Assembly: GCA_026225945.1 (NCBI GenBank)
Contig: JAMJFZ010000199.1
Location: forward strand, 68,798,501 to 68,862,500
Length of the DNA stretch: 64,000 bases
Direction of reading: 5' to 3'
Source: Cricetomys ansorgei
Lineage: Eukaryota; Chordata; Mammalia; Rodentia; Nesomyidae
The notes beneath the pieces are model-generated. The model saw nothing but the letters and a program-made list of their open reading frames with translations. It did no database searches and was not told the DNA's origin. This document shows positions 1-11,104 of this stretch, piece after piece; position 1 is the stretch's first letter; every line of letters starts with the position of its first letter. The position numbers were made by a program, and so were the translations under genes.

Positions 1-1889
1 CTCACACTGACCTCTGGTCACCTGTCTGCCTCATTGTTCTACACAATCTAACACAGAGAGGTGACAGGGGGAGGGGTGGGACCTGGCAGCAGGGATGGGG
101 CAAGTGTCCCCCAGAGCCAGTAAGCCACCAACAGTGACATCTGCAAGCTCCCAGCACTCTGGAGGGGGCTTGAGCCAAGAAAGAGAAGCTCAGCCCACCC
201 ATGGGATCGCCAGGGCCTTTCTCCGTGCCACTCCACCTGTTTGGTTGTCCTGTCTCCTCTCTGGTTTTACACCAAGCTGAACTTGTACCTCGTTTCTTGC
301 TAGGCTAAATATTAAACCTCACTTTGACTGTGTAAAGGTCCCTGTTAGAACAGCGCTGTGGACATAGCCACACACAGGGTCTGAACTGCCCTGCTGAGCT
401 CCAGCACGCCCCTTGTCCCCTCTGTGCTCTGGGATGCTGACCTCCTGATGCACCTGTACCATGGGGAGCGGCCTCCAGTGGTGTAACTGTGGCAGCCGTT
501 TCCTCCCATCAAAACTCTCTTCTCAACTTGTGCACACCGTACCTCCTCCTCACAGGGTGACCTTCAGGTGTGACCTGGGTCTTCCTGGGAAACCTCTGCT
601 GTGCTCCACGCTTCTTGCACCAGCATCAGTGGAGATGTCTGCCCTCCCATCACACCCCGAGCCCGGCTAAGCAGGGACGGTTCCTCGGCTCGCTACCTGT
701 GGCTCCTACATCCACCCAGGAAGGCGGACTCCGTAAGAGCCCGTTCAAAGGGAACCATCCGTCAGCACCCACAACAGTGCCCTGCAAGCACACCAAGCCA
801 CTGCCTAACAAACCCACTGACAGCCACCGTGCCCCAGGCGTGCTGAGCGTGCCTCTGAACTGGGACGAGGAGTTCTGTGAGACGGTCTTTTGCTGCCTCC
901 ACGTTATGGACACGACGAATTAAGAAACACTAAGAAACTTCAAGAGCCTAACATTGTGACACAGTCCCGTAATCCCAGCTACCGCTCAGGAGGCTGAGGC
1001 AGGAGGACCGCATTGGTGCTGAACCACCCACTCCTGTGGTCCTCAGGCACACCAGTGTCCCCCGTGCTGTCTACCCTCCAGACCAACCTCCTCCTGAGGA
1101 CGCCCTTTTCCCACGCCTCCCTCCCTCCCTCTTGCTTCTGACTGCAGGGTGGTGGCAGAGCTGAGGCCAGAGCTTGCAGTAGCCGCTCACCCCAGCTACA
1201 CCGGCTCACCTGGCTCTAACCGTGGGTGCCTGATTAAGGCAAACCAGCTTGCCACGCAGGACACAAGCTCTCTCAACAGCATGTGGACACACTGAGCCTG
1301 TCTCTTCAAACAGACAAGACCAGACCAAGACCCCAAAAGTTCAAGAGAGACAGACACAGACCAGCTAGGAAATCACGAAGGGCCATTAGCCAGCCAAGGG
1401 CGACGATGCTTATCCCAAAGGCATAATATTGTTCAAAAGCACAGAGAGAAGAATGCTTGGCCTGTGGTTACACACGAAGAACTTTTCCTGAAGAACAAAG
1501 ATGTCTCAGTTAGGCGTCACGTCAGCCACCAGGCATCCACTCCAAGAACAAAATCTTGGATTTCACCTGTCTCCTATCCGCTCTTGCCCTCCTACCCCCT
1601 GACGCAAACAGAGGCACTCTCATAGTGCGTAGTGCGGCTCTTCACAGTGTGACCCCACCCCCTCAAGTCAGCCAGATCCGGCACAGCCAGGACCCACTGT
1701 CCACAGCCAGGCGCACGCCTCCTTCAGCTTCTTCTGCCTCCACCGCATAACCCAGAACCTGCGCGGTGTGTCCCACCACACAGCTCTGCCCCATATAGCT
1801 GGGACCTTGTCCAGCCGCATGGCTTCCCACGCTCTGACACTCTGGGCCCATGCTTCTCTCTCCTTTAGTGCAAGAGAAATAAGCCCACG

Positions 1890-1962
1890 GCTGGGGGTGT
1901 AGCTCGGTCAGTAGAGCGCTTGCCTGACATGCACAAGGCCCTGGGTTCGATCCTCAGAATTA
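1890..1962 (+). repeat. ID SINE
   Basis: A tRNA-derived ID element: A-box-like 'tgtagctcggtcagtagagc', the ID core 'gcttgcctgacatgcacaagg' region, and a B-box-like 'gggttcgatcc', followed by a short A-rich tail. Near full length. Confidence 0.85.
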
Positions 1963-2253
1963 AAAGAACAAGAGTGAGACTCTACAAGGCATGGACTACT
2001 GCAGCTGTCTCAGCTAGCTAGGTCTGTGTCATGGTGGCTTCATCCACCCTGACCTACACGACCCTCTTTGGCCACCGTTTCTACACGGATACAGGAAAGC
2101 CCTTGCTTCGAGGCAAATTGATGCTAAAATTGTATAGAGAATGTATTGCCTCTATTCCACACAAGAGTCCCAGGAGGACGAGGACTACCCAGGGTCCTGT
2201 GAGCCAGGCTGGCTACCACAGTGCAGGGAAGAATGCCCCCTCAGTGAAGCACT

Positions 2254-2297
2254 TGTCTTAGTCTTGTCTTGTGTCCAGTGTCTTGTCTTGTCTTAGC
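2254..2297 (+). repeat. (TCTTG)n imperfect simple repeat
   Basis: Six or more copies of a TCTTG/TCTTAG unit interrupted by 'tgtccag'. It is a short low-complexity array with no other content. Confidence 0.75.
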
Positions 2298-3937
2298 TCT
2301 TCAACTGCAAGAAAAATCTCACATTTATCTTAAGTTATAATAAGCAGAAACGTCACCTTCACACCCATAAGATGGAACACACCCAGAATAGTGAGACACA
2401 CATCCATGGTATTCCTTCCAGACAATACTCAAAATGTTCTTCCTACCAAAGAAATAAAAATTGAAAATCCCAGTCACATCAGCCCCAGCTCTGCCCTGAG
2501 GATGACACTTCCCTCCCAGCCAGAGCTCCCCACCCCCAGGACCTGGAGCTCCATGGGTGCCAGGGAACGCACACTTGACTTTAGTTCCCGAGCTTGGACC
2601 CAATGCAGCTCCCAAAGGGGCTTCTTAAAAGCAAATTTAACAAGTGACAGAAACCAGAAAATGTCCCCAATTTGTCCCACCAGCTATTTGAAATGTCACT
2701 TCTAAATATTGGCAACCCATAGAGGGGCAATTTTTTTTTTCCCTAGTCAGAATAATTAATTAGGGAGTAAATTGTTGAAGTCAAGCATATACAATCCACA
2801 GGACTGTTTGGCGTCTTTAATCGATCCCTTCCTGAGGATAGACAGGCTTGCAATTTAAAATAAATTAAAACTGTTCTCTCATTCTTCAGACTACTGAAGA
2901 ACAGCAGTCATAGATGCAGGCGGTCTCAATTCTGGGCTGTGCCGGAAGCAGGGCCTTGACTGCTATCTTTTAAATGAACCCCTTATGGAATTTTCCCAAT
3001 AGACACATCCTTTTTCTTAAAAACAAAACATTTTCACAATTTCATACACGAGCGCTTTATTTCCACCATTTCTATCCCACCCTCTCCACTCCGACTCCCG
3101 TGTCCCGACTCCTAGAATCCACCTCTTCAATCATCACACACACACGCACACACCCTGCGGAGCCCATTTTGTGTTGCCCATACACAGGTGTTTAGGGCTG
3201 ACTGCTTGGGTTTGGATACCCTATGGGGCTTGTCCTTGAAGACTGTCTCTCAGGAGTCATGAGCTGCCTGCAGTGCATCTCCTGGCGGGCCCTGTGAGAC
3301 CTCCCTCTCCACAGAGACAGTTCTGTCTACTGAGAGCAGGCTGTGAGGTGGCAGGTCACATTCTCCAGCCTGGGCCAGCTGAGAGTAACGGCTGGGACAC
3401 TGGTGCTCAGGTCGCCGAGGAGTTACATGGCTACAAACACACCTCACAGTAAGCCTGCCGCCTTCCGACCCAGCCAGAGGATCAGGGCAGCCTCCTTCAC
3501 GTTACCGTAACGATTCGCCACCTCAGCCACTTTCCGACCTGGCCTCTTCACTCTGCACTTGAGAGACACAGCGTCGGGGTAACACACCTCTGGATGTTAC
3601 CCCTTCCAAACTCAGGCTCTGCCAGGAGACTTGGCCAATGGGAGGTGCACGAGGGTTGTCATCCCACATCCCTTGCCTGCTCCAGGCCACTGTCCTACGA
3701 CCCCATCTTCGAGGAGGGCAAGTGTTCTTGGGGCCGAGCCACCCAGGCAGAGAGAGGACTGAAGTGGCCGAGTCGCTGAGCTGGCCGCTGCCCAGATGCC
3801 TGAGTAACGCAAGCACACCAAGAAATGTGGCTTGAAGCCATGGCAAGGCACACTGGGAAAATGGCACGTTCCTGGGCAATGCGTCCGCTTGGGGCAGCTC
3901 TCTCCTAGCTGTGGATATCTCTAAGAACTTGAAATCA

Positions 3938-4107
3938 GTGGGTGGAGAGATGGCTTGGCAGTTAACACTTGTTGCTTTTCCAGAGGACCCGAGTTCAGTT
4001 CCTAGCACTTCTGTTAGGTGGTTCACACCCACCTGTAACTCCGGCTTTGGGTGATGTAATGCTCTCCCCTGACCTCCATGGGCACCCACACTACACACAC
4101 TGACACT
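3938..4107 (+). repeat. B2/B3 SINE
   Basis: Starts with 'ggagagatggcttggcagtt', the B2/B3 polymerase III head, then 'ccagaggacccgagttcag' and the B3-type 3' body with 'ctcccctgacctccatgggc'. The tail runs into the AT/CA tract that follows. Confidence 0.85.
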
Positions 4108-4190
4108 AAATATACATATATATTTTTTAAAAATACATATATATAAATATACATACACACACACACATATATATCTTTATATCTACATAT
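4108..4190. repeat. AT/CA-rich simple repeat
   Basis: Alternating TA and CA dinucleotides with an A/T core, probably grown from the tail of the B3 element on its left; ends in a run of seven G. Confidence 0.8.
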
Positions 4191-4526
4191 GGGGGGGACG
4201 CCTAGAAACAGCATTGGCGAGGCTTGAACCGCTTACTATGTGTACAAATACTGACTTAGGCCCAAAGTAAAAGGCCACTTTCAAGGATACAGGACATGCA
4301 AGTCCCCGGGGTGCAGTTGCTGACCTGTTGTAGGTCACAGCACTGTGGTTCTGTTTTCTTGGCGCACACATGCAGATAGGTATTTATAAACCATGTGACA
4401 TGGGGAACCACCTCAACCCCCACAGGTAAGGAAGAGATGAGCCATATGCTGGCTGCCCTTGAGCTGGCTAGACTTCCTTCCTTTTGGGCTTTATGTCTAC
4501 ATACATGTTGTTTGAAAGGTGTTTGT

Positions 4527-4650
4527 GTGTTTGTTGTTGGTATTTCAGACAGAGTCTATCTATGCAGCTTAGGCTGACCTTCATAGCCATTCTCCTGCCT
4601 CAGTCTCCAGAGTTGTTGTGATTGCAGATATGAACCACCATGCTCCATTT
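4527..4650 (-). repeat. Old B1-like SINE remnant
   Basis: Read on the minus strand, it shows a degraded B1 body: 'aggagaatggctatgaaggt' and a weak 'gagactgaggcaggag' box. It is clearly more diverged than its neighbours. Confidence 0.55.
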
Positions 4651-4663
4651 GTACTTTTTGTTT

Positions 4664-4800
4664 TGGGTTTTTTTTTTTGGGGGGGGGGTGAGTTTTTTGT
4701 TTGTTTGTTTGTTTTGAGACAGGCTGGCCTCAAACTCATAGAGATCTGCCTGCCTCTGCCTCCTGAGAACTAGGATTAAAGGCGCCACCACCACCCGGCT
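4664..4800 (-). repeat. B1 SINE, internally shortened
   Basis: On the minus strand 'agccgggtggtggtggcgcc' opens a normal B1 head, followed by the 'gaggcagaggcaggcagatc' box. The element lacks most of the usual second half and goes straight to 'gaggccagcctgtctcaaaac' and a (CAAA)n tail, then an A/C tract. Confidence 0.85.
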
Positions 4801-4822
4801 TTGTCACTGCCCCCTACCCCCA

Positions 4823-4930
4823 GCCAGGTCTCACTATGTAGCCATAGCTGGCCTAGAAATTGCTATGTAGACCATGCTGGACTTGCTTCTGCCTCCCACT
4901 GTAACTGAAGGGTGGCACCAACGTGCCCAA
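4823..4930 (-). repeat. B1 SINE fragment
   Basis: Antisense B1 body with 'gtctcactatgtagccatag' and 'gctatgtagaccatgctgg'. It abuts the previous B1, giving three B1 relatives in a row in the same orientation. Confidence 0.7.
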
Positions 4931-5860
4931 CTAAGTAGTTCTTAGAAATGATTGCCAGCCAATCCTATGTGGCCAGTAGTGCCTAGGGTTGGGGGAGGGA
5001 AGCTGGTAGCAGAATCCAGTGCATCTAGCCTCTCCCCAGGAAGCCTGGGGACACTGAAGACCCATGAATATATTATGTAGTAGAGATACCTGGTGGCTGC
5101 TCTTCACCCGCAGAGGGTTTGCGGGGCTGGAGCCATTTGCCAAGTTTCTAAGAAACCCATTGACAGCAGATTACAGAAAGAAGGGCAGCAAGGCCAGGAG
5201 GCGGCCTGGGGCCTCACACCCTGCTCTGGGATCATCCATCCAAGGAGGCGGGTGTGGTGACCTTTCTGTTGCCTCTTCCTCCTGCCCACCCACCTAGCTC
5301 CAGCCACACGGGCTGCTGTGTCCTCCAGCCCTCATGCCACTGCTCTGCCAGAGGCATCTCTGGTCTCCCACTGCAGCCTTACTTCCGGGAACCAGAAAAT
5401 CAACCAGCAAATCTACATGCTGTGTACCACACGTGAGATGCTCTTGATTCTGGCACCATTCACCACACTCCACCAGGCCAACGGTTCCTTCAGGCAAGAG
5501 TGGTCTGTGAGGGTCACTGTTTCTCTGCAGGACCTGGCACAAGATACTTGCAAGACTGTGAGTGAGGATGGGCACCAACCGGCAGAGACGGCCAGGCTTT
5601 TGACCTTGTCCCAGGACAGTGGAGACAGCCAAAAGAGTACACAAGGATGGCACCCAGAAGGGCCACCTGCAAACAGAACTCTGATCACTCAACTTGACAT
5701 ACCTGGAGAGAAGAAACCTCAACTGAAGGATTCCTCCATCAGAACGGCCTGTGGGTATGTCTGTGGGTCAGCTTCTTAATTGATGATCCATGTGGGAGGG
5801 CCCAGCCCACTCCAGACCATGCCACTAGGCAGGAAGTCTTGAGAGGTTTAAGGAAGATTA

Positions 5861-6015
5861 TGTAGCTGGGCGGTGGTGGCACACGCCTTTAATCCCAGAG
5901 CTTGGGAGGCAGAGGCAGGTGGATCTCTGTGAGTTCAAGGTCAGCCTGGTCAATAGAGTAAGTTCCAGGACAGACAGTTACAACAGAGAAACCCTGTCTA
6001 AAGAAAGAAAGAGGG
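5861..6015 (+). repeat. B1 SINE, full length
   Basis: Runs from 'gctgggcggtggtggcacac' through 'ggtggatctctgtgagttca' to 'agaaaccctgtctaaagaaa' with an A/G-rich tail. The 'ctctgtgagttc' wording is one basis for suggesting a cricetid host. Confidence 0.93.
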
Positions 6016-6084
6016 GTGGGGGAGGAAAGGAAAATAATGTGAACTTGAGTCTGGAAGCAAGCCAGTGTTCACACCTTCCAGGAT

Positions 6085-6225
6085 CTCTGCTTCATTTCCT
6101 GCCTCAGCTACCCTTGATGATGAACTGTAATCTGTAAGCCAAATAAACCCTTTCCTCCCTCAAGTTGCTTTTGGTCACAGTGTTTACCGTAACAACAGAA
6201 ACCAAACTAGAACAAAGGAGATAGT
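6085..6225 (+). repeat. Interspersed repeat, 3' end only (family not named)
   Basis: Contains 'gtaagccaaataaacccttt', then 'caagttgcttttggtcacag' and a terminal 'aacaacagaaaccaaactag'. The same 3' end recurs at 6880-6960, 18600-18702 and 58440-58515, so it is a dispersed family; I suspect rodent hAT-Charlie/URR1 relatives. Confidence 0.5.
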
Positions 6226-6317
6226 GTCCTTACAGGGCTGTAGGTCAACTCATCTGATGCTGGAGCAGGTCAGAATCTATCAGAAGGCTCTAGCCCCATT
6301 CTAAAATGGTAGAGTAG

Positions 6318-6470
6318 GCTGGGAGTGTGGTGTGCACCTCTACTCCCAGGAGTTAGGAAGTAGAGGCAGAGCAATCTCTGTGCATCAGGACCAGCCTAGT
6401 CTACACAGTGAGTTGCAGGCCAGCCAGGGATACATAGTGATCACCCTGCCTCAAAATAAGTGATTTAAAA
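6318..6470 (+). repeat. B1 SINE
   Basis: Head 'gggagtgtggtgtgcacctc', then 'aggaccagcctagtctacac' and 'cagccagggatacatagtga', ending in an A-rich tail with 'aaaatacaaaataaaa'. Confidence 0.85.
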
Positions 6471-6604
6471 ATACAAAATAAAATAGAGAGGCAGAAAGAA
6501 CTGGGACACAGAGGCTCATTCTGAACCCCAACATCAGCCCTGGTAGACTTTAGGCTGCTTTAGGAGAGCAAGGGGAGATGAGGACCAGGCAGAGTGGGCA
6601 GCAG

Positions 6605-6960
6605 GGTGGTAATGGTGGCTAATCTTCACACTGTCATTGTGCCTAGATTTGGAATCACACAGGAGACACACCTCTGGATGCATCTGAGGATGAGCAGAGA
6701 GACCCATGCCGGATGTGGGTGACACCATCCCTTAGGCTGGGATCCCAGACTGAATAAGAGATGGTGAGCTGAGTGTCAGTATTTATGTATCTCTGCTTCC
6801 TGACTTAGGTGTGATGTGAGCAGCCGCTACAGGCTCCTGGCACTGCGCCTACCAGGATGGACTATACTCTTGAATCATGAGCCAAAGTAAACCCATCTCC
6901 CCCCAAGGTGCTTTTATCTAATTATTTCATCACAGCAAAGAGAAAAATAACGAACACAAG
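6605..6960 (+). repeat. Interspersed repeat, near complete (family not named)
   Basis: Familiar rodent dispersed sequence: 'tagatttggaatcacacagg', 'gtgggtgacaccatccctta', 'tctctgcttcctgacttagg', 'atgagccaaagtaaacccat' and a final 'tcatcacagcaaagagaaaa'. It carries no coding frame. I recognise the sequence class but cannot assign its name with certainty. Confidence 0.5.
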
Positions 6961-7723
6961 ACACTTTTCCATCACCCACAAAAACACTTAAGTCACTCTG
7001 GGCACTACCAGCAAAGGAAGGGTCACTTCTCTTGGGTGAACACCCCAACTGGAAGCGAGTCTGAATTGTGCCACTCCCACCCACGCCACCTGTGAAGTAA
7101 GAGGCTTCTTGAAGCCATGACTCTTAGCAGCTTCTCCACAGCCGGCCAGAGCTGCCAGAGGCCCACAGAAGGTCAGCAGACAAGGGCAGGGTGTGCACTT
7201 GCTCGCTAACCAGCTCCTCATCACAAACAGGGTCAGAGATCAGCAGCCCTGGAGTGGAGGGGGGCATATCTCCTCTCACATCAGGCTTAGTGGGGGGGGG
7301 GGTTTCAGAGTACAGAGCAATGGCCTCCACCCCCCACATACAGCCTGTACAGCCACTCTACATAGCTGAAGTGGGACTCAAATCAGGAAACAGGGCATAG
7401 TCCTAGAACACTCTGGGGTGTCACACAGACTCTGGAGAGGGAAATACCCAAACTTATGGAACCATAAGGGTTCCCCAAGATCTAAAACACTGGCATGCTA
7501 GCCTGTGCGATTGTCGGTACTGAACACTGTAAAGCTCAAGGGCATGGACGGACACACAAGTAGGGTGAAGCTAGCCTAAACCCTCAGCCACAGCACTTCA
7601 GACACACAAACAAAGCAAGCTCACCTTAAAAGCTCACCCACAGAGACACCCACGTCAGCAAATAAACACCCAGTACCAGGAGTGATTACTTCTTTTTGAG
7701 TTGTTGGCTAATGGGGTCACATA

Positions 7724-7796
<73 letters not shown>
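7724..7796 (+). repeat. Compound microsatellite (GACA)n(CA)n
   Basis: About nine GACA units followed without a break by about twenty CA units. It directly precedes the L1 piece and is likely to vary in length between individuals. Confidence 0.97.
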
Positions 7797-7797
<1 letters not shown>

Positions 7798-7799
7798 CA

Positions 7800-8760
7800 A
7801 ACATTAAAGGCTATTGCCATAGCTCTTGATTACTCCCAGAACTTGCTGGTAAGAGACTCTATTGCTGAAGATGCACAGAATATGGAGCCATCAAGCCGTT
7901 ACTCATCTGGAAGCTTCACCTCTATTGGCTCGTTAGCATTCATGGTGCTAGAAGCCCGGAAAAAAGTAAGCCTTAAATTAATCTCTCCCAGCTTCGAATC
8001 CTACAAGCTACAGTGACTAACTGCACAAGATAGGCCCAACTGTGCAACAGTGGCACAAATATTATGGGGATTACCAACCACTTTCTGATTGTGTGAGAGG
8101 CCCACTCCATGAGACGTAACCCATGCATGGCACTACGAAAGGGGCCAAGAAAGTAGTTAGATAGGTTAATGGCCCTCATCAGAGAAGCTCTACTTAGAGC
8201 AAACGGCAATTTACACAGAGAACCACACTTGGTCAGTATGCAGAAGCTGCAGTGCTCAGTCCCAAACCAGACATTCCTGTCATAACCCTCCCCACAAGGT
8301 TTAGGAATCTGTGGAGGAGGGGCTGGGAAGCTCTTAAGAGCCGGAGGCGGTGTATAATATCAAGGAAACAGTGGAGCGCAGAGGCTCACAGCAATTGTGA
8401 CAGCCATGCACAAGCTCCTGTCAGACAAAATCCCAGCACGGAAGGAGGGGAGGTGGGTGCCAAGCTCCACCCCTAGCTGAGGAGCCACAGGCATTTGTTG
8501 CCGCTGGAAGAGGGAAAGTCAGGTTTCTTCAGTGGTGTGAAACCTGATAGGCTGAACACACTCCATGGCAACTAGACAACCCAAACTGGACTTGATGGAG
8601 TAAAAAGAAAAAAAATCTCAAGGTATGATGGGAAGGGATGGGAGGATGGGAAGGTGGTAAAGGGAAGAAGTAGATGGGGGGCTATGCTCAAAACACACTG
8701 CATGAAATTCTCAAAGAATAAAGACATTACAAATAAATAAATAAACAAATAAATAAACAT
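7800..8760 (+). mobile_element. L1 (Lx-type) 3' end fragment
   Basis: Non-coding L1 3' UTR recognised by 'attgccatagctcttgatta', 'tctattgctgaagatgcaca', 'gcccactccatgagacgtaa', and the G-rich/A-rich terminal part ending 'attctcaaagaataaagaca' with an (AAAT)n tail. ORF2 is absent, so the copy is 5' truncated and cannot move itself. Frames inside it are chance. Confidence 0.75.
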
Positions 8761-9189
8761 TCTGCACTATCTTGGGGATAGGGCCCAAATTTAATTCAAC
8801 ATTCATACTGAGTACTTTTTGCTCAGATGAATTTTGCCTATGCACTATCACAAGGTCCTGTGTGCAATTTTCATGACTGGCATATGAGGTATGGTTGAAA
8901 GCTGTGGGTTCTGGTCTCCACATTAACAATAGAGCCTCAGTGGTCTGAAAGGGCCACAGGCCTGTATGAGGCAGGCCTCTTATGTATCCTGCAGAATGAA
9001 TGCCAACCATAGCCCTCTCCAGGGCCAGACCTTAAGGTCACAGAAAGGAAGGAACGAAGGAAGGAAAGACAAGAATACACAGCAACTCACATTACATTTT
9101 TCTTTAGGGAAAACTGCCTTTCATAAAAATATGTTTATATTAATACATATTTGGCATGCTGTGGCCTCTTATAATATCCTTTTTGCATG

Positions 9190-9360
9190 GTTTTCGTTTT
9201 GATTTGGTTTTAGACAGGGTTTCACTATGACTTCAAACTTGAGACCCTCCTGCCTCAACCTCCCTCAGTGCTGAGATCATGGACATGTATGAGGTGCTGG
9301 GATCAAAGCCAGAGCTTCAGGCTAAGCAGGCACTCTATACACTGAGCTACACACCCGGCC
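9190..9360 (-). repeat. B4 SINE (ID-B1 composite)
   Basis: On the minus strand an ID-like head, 'gtagctcagtgtatagagtg', is followed by a B1-like second half with 'gaggttgaggcaggagggtc' and a tail rich in 'aaaccaaatc'. This head-to-tail order defines B4. Confidence 0.8.
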
Positions 9361-9532
9361 ATTTCAAACCCTCACCCTTCACGCCAACACAAGCACTGAG
9401 TGATGGATGATATGATGCCTCCAGAAGAAAAGATCTCTGGGATCCTCAGTGACAGCACAGCCACTTGAGCCATGGTCTGAATCTATCATGTGACTGTGAA
9501 TTGTCATCTAGACCTTTTCCTCAAAACAAGGC

Positions 9533-9645
9533 CCCAGGCTGTGTGTGGTGACTGCGCCTTTAGAGGCGGGACAGGTGGATCTCTGTGAGTTGGAGGCCCA
9601 GCCAGGGAGACAGAATGAGACACCATCTCAAAAATCCAACTGACC
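9533..9645 (+). repeat. B1 SINE, shortened
   Basis: Opens 'aggctgtgtgtggtgactgc', keeps 'ggtggatctctgtgagttgg' but lacks the usual middle, and ends 'gagacaccatctcaaaaatc'. Confidence 0.75.
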
Positions 9646-10487
9646 AACAAGAACCAGCCCGGCCCCACCTGAGGTGTCTTTGAGGAAGGAAGATAACACC
9701 GGAAGCAACTCTGACACACGTGGAAGCCTAACAAGGATGGTGGAAACCACCTGCCCGTCACTGGGGGCCAAGGCCTAGTCAGTGGGACCAACTTGTCTTC
9801 TGTCTTGATAACCTGGTCCACTCGACTCAGAGCTCAACCTACCACCAGCTGCATGGAGCTGGGCTGGGTCTCAGGAAGTGAGTGTGGTACACTGCACAAG
9901 GGCCCCTGGGAGGAAGCCACCACCTGGCACTTAAGGTCACAGAGGGCCATTTAGTTAGTCATCACCAGTGACCACAGCTCAGGGGCTTGCAGCCACCTGC
10001 AGTGTCCTCAGACTGAACCAGTCATCTCTGCTGAAGCCAACCCAGGATGGGAGGCGGGAGGCGCCCACATGGTGTCTGTGTCGGCTCTGGATCTTCAGAA
10101 CCCCAAAGCCAGGGACCCAGGCACATGTCCTGTCCTTGTTTTTTACAGTTTGGCAAATCATTGTGCCCTCCACGGTTATCTGGTTATTTCAGTTTAAACA
10201 GCTATTTATTGAGTGCTTAGCTCAAGAGACAGTAAACATTGTTCACTTCAAAATACATAAAACTGCACCAGGGAAAGTCGCTGAACAAACAGGGGTGCCT
10301 CTGCCCGCAGAATGGGCAAACAGCTCGCCCCACCTGGCAGCCAGGCTCGAGGGTTAAAGGACAGGTCTATCATGCACCCCACCAGGCCTTGGGATCCGCA
10401 AAGGGCCAGGGAAACCGAGGGCTGCGGCCCACAGCTCACAGCAAGGTGACCCCCTGCTTTCCTCCTCCTGATTTGGTTTTGAGTTAG

Positions 10488-10562
10488 GCTGGGTGCGTAG
10501 CTCAGCAGTAGAGCGCCTGCCCTGTTTGTGTGAGACCAGACTTGGGTCCCGACACGGAAACA
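10488..10562 (+). repeat. ID SINE
   Basis: Head 'ggctgggtgcgtagctcagc' with 'agtagagcgcctgccc' and a degraded B-box 'cttgggtcccgaca'. Tail is short. Confidence 0.8.
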
Positions 10563-10961
10563 CAAAGCCTTTGATGGACACTGGCACCCTCCTGCCCTAG
10601 CTCTGTGGAGCCCTAAGGCCAGGAACACACAACAGGACTAGATTCAAATGGCCCAAAAAGGGTACAAGTGAAGGAACATTCCAAAGTGACCCACAGAAGC
10701 AGGGGCCGGGGGCCCCCCAAACCAACCAATTGACACACATTTCAAGCATGGCTCCCAGCCCGACCCCATGTTCTCTGTTCTGACGGAGAGGCAGGAAATG
10801 ACTGCGCACCGGGGGCTTCGCCCTTCACAAGAGCACGGGACAGTGAGCTTAGGGGCAGCAGCAAAAACCAATGGGAATGGAGGCCAAGAAAGAGTTCCCC
10901 CAGTACCCACAGGCCACGGGCACAACCAGTCAAACTCAAGTCGGCATTTAGAATTCAAAGT

Positions 10962-11075
10962 GTGTGGTGGTGCACGCCTGGGAAGCAGAGGCAGGAGGAT
11001 CTCTGTGAGTTCCAGGTCAGGCTGGTCTGCGCAGTCACTTCCACGACACCAGGCTATATGGAAAGACTGCTCTTC
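10962..11075 (+). repeat. B1 SINE, head deleted
   Basis: Has 'gtgtggtggtgcacgcctgg' fused directly to 'gaagcagaggcaggaggatc', so the 'taatcccagcactc' segment is missing. The second half, 'ccaggtcaggctggtctgcg', is intact. Confidence 0.8.
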
Positions 11076-11104
11076 TCTTGTGTTGTTGTTTTTAAAAATC
11101 TGCT

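Noticed and set aside
3523..4164. 213-codon minus-strand frame
   Set aside because: Its N-terminal third is translated AT/CA simple repeat and B3 sequence; the remainder has no homology I recognise.
7724..7796. Regular repeats considered as a CRISPR array
   Set aside because: The repeats are uninterrupted dinucleotides and tetranucleotides with no spacers, in a mammalian genome.
7696..8016. 106-codon frame through the GACA/CA repeat
   Set aside because: Its start is a microsatellite and its end an L1 3' UTR, both non-coding.
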